A stretch of DNA of 64,000 nt from Delftia tsuruhatensis NBRC 16741 (lineage in GTDB: Bacteria > Pseudomonadota > Gammaproteobacteria > Burkholderiales > Burkholderiaceae_C): the NCBI RefSeq assembly GCF_001571325.1, contig NZ_BCTO01000033.1, forward strand, positions 1 to 64,000, given 5' to 3'. The translations under genes and the position numbers were made by a program. Under the pieces are notes generated by a model. That model made no database searches, was not told the DNA's origin, and was given only the letters and a program-made list of their open reading frames with translations. Of this stretch, positions 59,918-64,000 are shown one piece after another (positions within the stretch are counted from its first letter, which is position 1; each line of letters begins with the position of its first letter).

Positions 59918-61074
59918 GGGATCTCCGGGGACGATGGAAAAGACGGTGGCGCGGCCTCGCCCGGCACCTGGCCCAGGCGCTGCAGCCGCGCGCGCACCAC
60001 GCTGCGGCTGATGCCCAGCTGGCGCGCGGTCTGCACCTGGTTGCCGCGGTTGCGCTGCCAGGCCTTGAGCAGCAGGGCGCCCAGCACGTGCTGCTCCAGG
60101 CCTTCGGCATGCACGTCGCACAGGCTGTCCAGCGCTTCGCCCAGGGCCAGTTCGGCGGCGGCGGCCTGGGCGCCGTGTTCGGCCTCGCGTGTGGGGACGG
60201 GATCGGGCTCGCCCTGGCTGCTGGCGATGTGCAGGTCGCCCGCGCCGATGTGCATGCCCTGGGTCAGCAGCAGGCTGCGGTGGATGACGTTCTCCAGCTC
60301 GCGGCTGTTGCCGGGCCAGTCGTGCTCCAGCAGCTTGCGCTGCGCGTCCTGGCTCAGTGCCATGGGCGCGTAGCGCATGCGCTGGCAGTAGCTCGCGATG
60401 AAGTGGCGCGCCAGCGGCAGGATGTCGGCCGGGCGCTGGCGCAGCGGCAGCACGGTGAGGGTGACGACATCGAGCAGGTAGTACAGGTCTTCGCGAAAGC
60501 GCCGCGCCGCCACCTTGGTGTGCAGCGGCGCGCTGCTGGCCGCTAGCACGCGCACATCGGCCGGCGTGCGCTGGCTGGCACCGATGCGGGTGACCGCCTT
60601 GTCCTGCAGCACGCGCACCAGCTTGCTCTGGACGTGCAGGGGCAGGTCGTCGATCTCGTCCAGCAGCAGGGTGCCGCCGTGGGCGTCCTCGAAGCGGCCG
60701 GGCAGGTTGCCGAAGGCACCCGTCAGCGCACCGCTTTCGTGGCCGAAGAGCTCGGCGTTGATCAGGGCCTCGGACAGCGCGCCGCAGTTGACGGCGACAA
60801 AGGGGCCGTGGCGGCGCGGGCTCAGGCGGTGGATGTGGCGGGCCACCATTTCCTTGTCGGCGCCGCTGTCGCCCAGGATGAGGACGCCGGCCTCGCTGGC
60901 GGCCACCTGTCCCATGGTCTTGAGCAGGGCCTGCGAGGCCGGGTCTTGCAGTATCCACGGCGCGGGCGCGGCGCCGTCATCGTGCGCGGCAGAGGCTGCG
61001 GGCGCGGGCGCAGGTACGGGCGCAGGTGTTGCCGAGGACTTGCCGGGCGGCCAGGTGGGCAGACGGGTGTTCAT
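59914..61074 (-). CDS. Sigma-54-dependent activator, SfnR-like
   Basis: 386 residues: a short Ala/Pro-rich N-terminus with no sensor domain, the AAA+ domain (about 45-290) and a Fis-type HTH ([20 protein letters not shown], then SRSVVRARL). The sigma-54 loop reads SGALTGA. Walker A reads GDSGADKE, with aspartate in place of the glycine before the lysine. Walker B LLLDEIDD is intact. SfnR activates dimethyl sulfone and methanesulfonate genes under sulfate limitation and lacks a receiver, as here. It lies inside the msuE-sfnB-sfnR-ssuD operon. Confidence 0.85.
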   Translation of the reverse strand: MNTRLPTWPPGKSSATPAPVPAPAPAASAAHDDGAAPAPWILQDPASQALLKTMGQVAASEAGVLILGDSGADKEMVARHIHRLSPRRHGPFVAVNCGALSEALINAELFGHESGALTGAFGNLPGRFEDAHGGTLLLDEIDDLPLHVQSKLVRVLQDKAVTRIGASQRTPADVRVLAASSAPLHTKVAARRFREDLYYLLDVVTLTVLPLRQRPADILPLARHFIASYCQRMRYAPMALSQDAQRKLLEHDWPGNSRELENVIHRSLLLTQGMHIGAGDLHIASSQGEPDPVPTREAEHGAQAAAAELALGEALDSLCDVHAEGLEQHVLGALLLKAWQRNRGNQVQTARQLGISRSVVRARLQRLGQVPGEAAPPSFPSSPEIP

Positions 61075-61083
61075 GGCGCGGCG

Positions 61084-62265
61084 TCACGAGTAGAAGCTGG
61101 GCTGCGGATGGGTTCCGTTGAGCACCCAGTCGCCCAGCTCCTGCAGCTTGTAGTGCAGCGGGTCGTGCAGCGTCTGCGTGCGCAGGTTGCGCCAGAAGCG
61201 GTCAAAGCGCAGCGCCGCGTGCGTGGCGCGCGCGCCCGTGGCCTCGAAGATGCGGCTGGACAGGTCCAGCCCCGAGCGCGTGGTGGCAATCTTGGCGGCC
61301 GTCGCGGCCACGGCGACTTCGCCGCGCTCGTGGGCGGTCAGCGCCGGGCCCCGGCGCCAGGCGGCGTCAAAGCGCTGCGCGGCCTGCAGGGTCAGCAGGC
61401 GCGCGCCTTCCAGCGCGGCCCACAGCTCGCCATACAGCGCCTGGATGTGGGGGTCTGCGCCGGCCGCATCGGCAGGGGACTTGAACCAGGGCCGCGCCTC
61501 GTTCAGCGTGTAGCCGCGCGCCTGCTCCAGCGCGCCCTGGGCAATGCCCAGGAACAGATGGGCCAGGATGAGCTGGGCCAGCAGCGGGCGCAGCGCGGCA
61601 TGCGGCGTGGACAGCGGGCCGGGGTCGAGCAGCAGCTCTGCCGCCTCCACGCGCACGCGCTCGAACAGGGCCGAGCCGCTGTCGGTCTGGCGCTGGCCCA
61701 TGTTGTCCCAGTCGCGCAGCAAGGTGATGCTCGTGCGCTCGGTGGGCACCACGCCGATCAGCAGCTGGCCGCTGTCGGCATCGATGGCCGAGGCCACCAG
61801 CATCTGCGAGTCCAGCGCGCCCGAGGTGAAGCTCTTCTTGCCCGAGAACTCCCAGTGGCCGGGCTGGCGCGTGGCCGTGGTGCGGCGGTCCAGAGGGTTC
61901 AGCGTATTGCCCCAGAACCAGCGGTGGCGTGCCGTCTGCAGCAGCCAGGGCCGCCACTGGGCGGGCTGGCCGAACAGCTGCACGGTGGCCAGGTGCAGGT
62001 GCTGGAAGCCGTAGACATGGGCCAGCGAGCCGTCTGCCGTGGCCAGGATGCGCACCGTCTCCAGCGTCTGCACCCAGTCCGCGCCCAGGCCGCCCAGCGC
62101 GCGCGGAATGCTCAGTGCCAGCAGGCCGCTGGCGCGCAGCGCATCGCGCTCGGCCTTGGGCGTGCCGCCTGCGGCATCGCGCAGGGCCGCCGTGGCGGCA
62201 AGGCGCTGCGCCAGATCCTGCGCAGTGGCTATCGGGTCCGCAGGGACGGCCTCTGACTGGCTCAC
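61084..62265 (-). CDS. sfnB: SfnB family sulfur-acquisition dehydrogenase
   Basis: 393 residues of the acyl-CoA dehydrogenase-like, FMN-dependent SfnB/DszC-related family. Features: PRALGGLGADWVQTLETVR near 55-73, HRWFWGNTLNPLDRR, the FSGKKSFTSGALDS strand near 147-160 and the C-terminal FEATGARATHAALRFDRFWRNLRTQTLHDP. SfnB takes part in dimethyl sulfone use for sulfur. The start is GTG 62265, overlapping the msuE stop as GTGA. It needs reduced flavin from MsuE. Confidence 0.87.
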   Translation of the reverse strand: MSQSEAVPADPIATAQDLAQRLAATAALRDAAGGTPKAERDALRASGLLALSIPRALGGLGADWVQTLETVRILATADGSLAHVYGFQHLHLATVQLFGQPAQWRPWLLQTARHRWFWGNTLNPLDRRTTATRQPGHWEFSGKKSFTSGALDSQMLVASAIDADSGQLLIGVVPTERTSITLLRDWDNMGQRQTDSGSALFERVRVEAAELLLDPGPLSTPHAALRPLLAQLILAHLFLGIAQGALEQARGYTLNEARPWFKSPADAAGADPHIQALYGELWAALEGARLLTLQAAQRFDAAWRRGPALTAHERGEVAVAATAAKIATTRSGLDLSSRIFEATGARATHAALRFDRFWRNLRTQTLHDPLHYKLQELGDWVLNGTHPQPSFYS

Positions 62266-62885
62266 GCGGGCTGCCCGGCCAGGGCCAGGTCGGCGGCTTC
62301 GGGAACGGGCTGCTGTACCTCGGCCTGGGCCTGCACCAACTGCTGCAGCGCACCCCGCAGCACCGGGGCCGACAGCTGCACGGTCAGCTCGATGCGCTGG
62401 CGCAGCGATTCGCTGTGGACCTGGCCGTCCTGGATGTCCTCGGGCGTGGAGTACACGCCAATGGGCAGGGTGAGGGCCGAGAAAAAGCCGAACAGCGGGC
62501 GCAGCTGGTGGTCCAGGATGAGGGCGTGGCGCGGGCTGCCGCCGGTGGCGGCCAGCAGCACGGGCGTGCCCTGCAGCGCGTCCAGGTCGATGAGGTCGAA
62601 CAGGTGCTTGAGCAGGCCCGGCAGGCTGGCGCGGAAGACCGGCGCGCCGACGATCAGGAAGTCGGCCTGCTCGATGGCTTCGATGGCCTGCAGCGTGGCC
62701 GGCGGCAGGTCGTTCTTGGACAGGGCCGCGCCCAGGTGGGGCTGCAGGTCCAGCAGGTCGATGACCTGTGCCTGCAGCGGCAGCTCCTGGCCCAGGCGGG
62801 CATGCAGGGCGTCCAGCAGGACACGGGTGCGGGAGGGGCGGCTCAGGCTGCCATTGACGATGACAGTCTTCAGCGATCGGCTCAT
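62262..62885 (-). CDS. msuE: NAD(P)H-dependent FMN reductase, MsuE type
   Basis: 207 residues, flavodoxin-like fold. VIVNGSLSRPSRTRVLLDAL near 7-26 holds the phosphate-binding loop; ADFLIVGAPVFRASLPGLLK near 79-98 and VLLAATGGSPRHALILDHQLRPL near 115-137 are characteristic of MsuE/SsuE. It supplies FMNH2 to the sulfonate monooxygenase and SfnB. AAGGAGTTTCC precedes the ATG. First gene of the operon after the 271-bp upstream region. Confidence 0.9.
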   Translation of the reverse strand: MSRSLKTVIVNGSLSRPSRTRVLLDALHARLGQELPLQAQVIDLLDLQPHLGAALSKNDLPPATLQAIEAIEQADFLIVGAPVFRASLPGLLKHLFDLIDLDALQGTPVLLAATGGSPRHALILDHQLRPLFGFFSALTLPIGVYSTPEDIQDGQVHSESLRQRIELTVQLSAPVLRGALQQLVQAQAEVQQPVPEAADLALAGQPA

Positions 62886-63156
62886 GGAAACTCCTTGGCG
62901 TGGGTTCCAGGAGGCAGCGCGGCATGCGGTTTGCGAAGACTGCCAGCCCGGATGAGGTGGGATGGATGCCTTCATTACAGGGCCGAACGCCGGTATGGCG
63001 AAAGAAACTTAACGCATTTGCTTATCGGTTTGGGTGCCTTGGCAAGTGCTTGTTTCTGAAAGGAATTTTGTGGCGCATGGCATGTGCTAATGCGTTCTGG
63101 CGATATGGGCACGGCCGCTGCGCCCGTCCCTGCGCAGCGCGGACGCGCAAGGGCCT
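62886..63156. promoter_or_regulatory. Upstream region of the sulfonate operon
   Basis: The 271-bp gap should contain the msuE operon promoter and the 3' end of the preceding dehydrogenase transcript. AACGCATT (63011-63018) and AATGCGTT (63089-63096) form a widely spaced inverted repeat within a locally AT-richer patch. No sigma-54 -24/-12 match was found on the minus strand, so a sigma-70 promoter, perhaps CysB-dependent, is inferred. Confidence 0.35.
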
Positions 63157-64000
63157 TCAGCCCGCCATGCCCGTCACGCCCGTCACGCCCACTTGCCAGT
63201 AGTAGATGGGGTCGGCGCCGTTGAGCAGGATGTCGCCCGCCGAGCGGGCCTTGTACAGCACGGGGTTGTGCGAGGCCAGGGTGCGCGCATTGCGCCAGTG
63301 GCGGTCCAGTGCCAGGTCTTCGGACAGGGCGCTGGAGCCGCCCACCTCGAACAGCCGCGCGGCCGCCTGCAGCACGGGATCGACCACGGCCACCTGGGCC
63401 TGGGCCGTGCGCAGCTCCAGGGCATGCAGCTGCTGCAGCGGCACCTCGCGCCCGGCCTCGCGCTCGCGAGCGATGCGGCCCAGTTCGGCGGCCACGTCGG
63501 CCACGGCCAGGCCCGCGATGTAGGCCGTGCCGGCCAGCTGGCCGACGATGTGCTGCACCAGCGGATCGTCCTTGGGCAGGGTGGCGCTGCCGTGGCTGAA
63601 CACGCGGCGGCGCGCCTGCACATAGGCGATGGCATCGCGCTGCAAGGCCCGGGCAATGCCGGCCAGGGTGGCCAGGTGGGCCAGCTGGAAATAGGCCACC
63701 ATGGGCGTGGGCTGGGCGCGCGGGAAGCGGATCACGGCGTCGTCGGGCACGCGCACCTGGCTGAGCACGGTGGTGCCCGAGCCGGTCAGGCGCTGGCCAA
63801 AGCCGCGCCAGTCATCGAAGCGCTGCACGCCGGACTCCGAGGTGGGCACGACGGCGTGCACGGTCTGGTCTTCCTTGCCCGGCTCCACCGCGCGCGCCAC
63901 CACGGTCACCCAGTCGGCATACAGCGTGCCCGTGCTGTAGAACTTGCGCCCGTCCAGCCGCCACCAGCCGGGCTGCGTGTCGGGCACCAGGGTGGTCTGC
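63157..64000 (-). CDS. Acyl-CoA dehydrogenase-like protein of the SfnB group (5' truncated)
   Basis: The reading frame is open to the window edge, so the N-terminal part is outside. The visible 280 residues include WWRLDGRKFYSTGTLYADWV (substrate/flavin strand), FGQRLTGSGTTVLSQVRVPDDAV, RALQRDAIAYVQARRRVFSH, and the C-terminal RHWRNARTLASHNPVLYKAR-type helix. It resembles the sfnB product encoded at 61084 but is clearly a different paralogue, so the operon region has two such enzymes. The last residues (VGVTGVTGMAG) come from a short in-frame 9-bp duplication. Confidence 0.83.
   Translation of the reverse strand, partial: QTTLVPDTQPGWWRLDGRKFYSTGTLYADWVTVVARAVEPGKEDQTVHAVVPTSESGVQRFDDWRGFGQRLTGSGTTVLSQVRVPDDAVIRFPRAQPTPMVAYFQLAHLATLAGIARALQRDAIAYVQARRRVFSHGSATLPKDDPLVQHIVGQLAGTAYIAGLAVADVAAELGRIAREREAGREVPLQQLHALELRTAQAQVAVVDPVLQAAARLFEVGGSSALSEDLALDRHWRNARTLASHNPVLYKARSAGDILLNGADPIYYWQVGVTGVTGMAG

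Noticed and set aside
62886-63156. Sigma-54 promoter expected before msuE because of the SfnR-like activator
   Set aside because: I checked the minus strand for GG-N10-GC in the right context and found no acceptable match.

Overview
The window is 64 kb of bacterial chromosome. Most of it is GC-rich (roughly two-thirds G+C by eye), with dense, often overlapping genes. Gene content fits a betaproteobacterium of the family Comamonadaceae, most likely Delftia or a close relative. The evidence is the DUF4148 and DUF1841 proteins, several Bug-type periplasmic solute receptors, a coxB-coxA-ctaG-coxC cluster with its small accessory proteins, a BioC-like methyltransferase next to comF, and an rpoH gene under a CIRCE operator. 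The genus is an inference from content, not a measured identity.

Layout. 1-4.9 kb is visibly lower in GC, with a very AT-rich core at 4.02-4.32 kb. It carries an MFS pump/HxlR regulator pair, an SDR, a YCII protein, a decayed SDR pseudogene and possible insertion-sequence end repeats. It ends at the 3' side of a tRNA-Arg(CCT) gene, so it looks like an island or island remnant. 5-14 kb is a minus-strand set: MoxR ATPase, GNAT acetyltransferase, VWA protein, tamA, tamB. 14-23.4 kb is mixed housekeeping: a di-heme cytochrome c, a Kef-type antiporter, a LysE exporter, a MaoC dehydratase, trmL, comF and a methyltransferase. It also holds two copies of a roughly 90-100 bp dispersed intergenic repeat. 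23.4-31.6 kb is the aa3-type cytochrome c oxidase cluster with its assembly factors. 31.8-35.2 kb encodes a PAS chemoreceptor overlapping a PAS-GGDEF-EAL protein.

35.3-40.8 kb is the most unusual region. A tightly coupled minus-strand operon encodes a membrane fatty-acid hydroxylase, a membrane fatty-acid desaturase, a FabH-type ketosynthase III fused to a heme-oxygenase-like di-iron oxidase domain, and an unassigned protein. A regulator with the cysteine spacing of the oxygen sensor FNR follows. Together they look like an oxygen-dependent pathway making a modified fatty-acid-derived product. I do not recognise a characterised counterpart.

40.9-48.4 kb holds a Bug receptor, rpoH with a perfect CIRCE operator, and a flavin monooxygenase/zinc alcohol dehydrogenase pair. 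That pair is preceded by a sigma-54 promoter and faces an AcoR-type activator gene whose reading frame is broken. 48.4-58.7 kb is a carboxylic-acid catabolic region: SDR, LysR, Bug, alpha/beta hydrolase, IclR, Bug, crotonase, ADP-forming acyl-CoA synthetase and MmgE/PrpD. A shared LysR-like motif and an IclR-like palindrome lie in its control regions. 58.7-64 kb is a sulfonate/sulfone sulfur-scavenging operon (msuE, sfnB, sfnR, ssuD/msuD types) preceded by a second SfnB-like dehydrogenase cut by the window edge.
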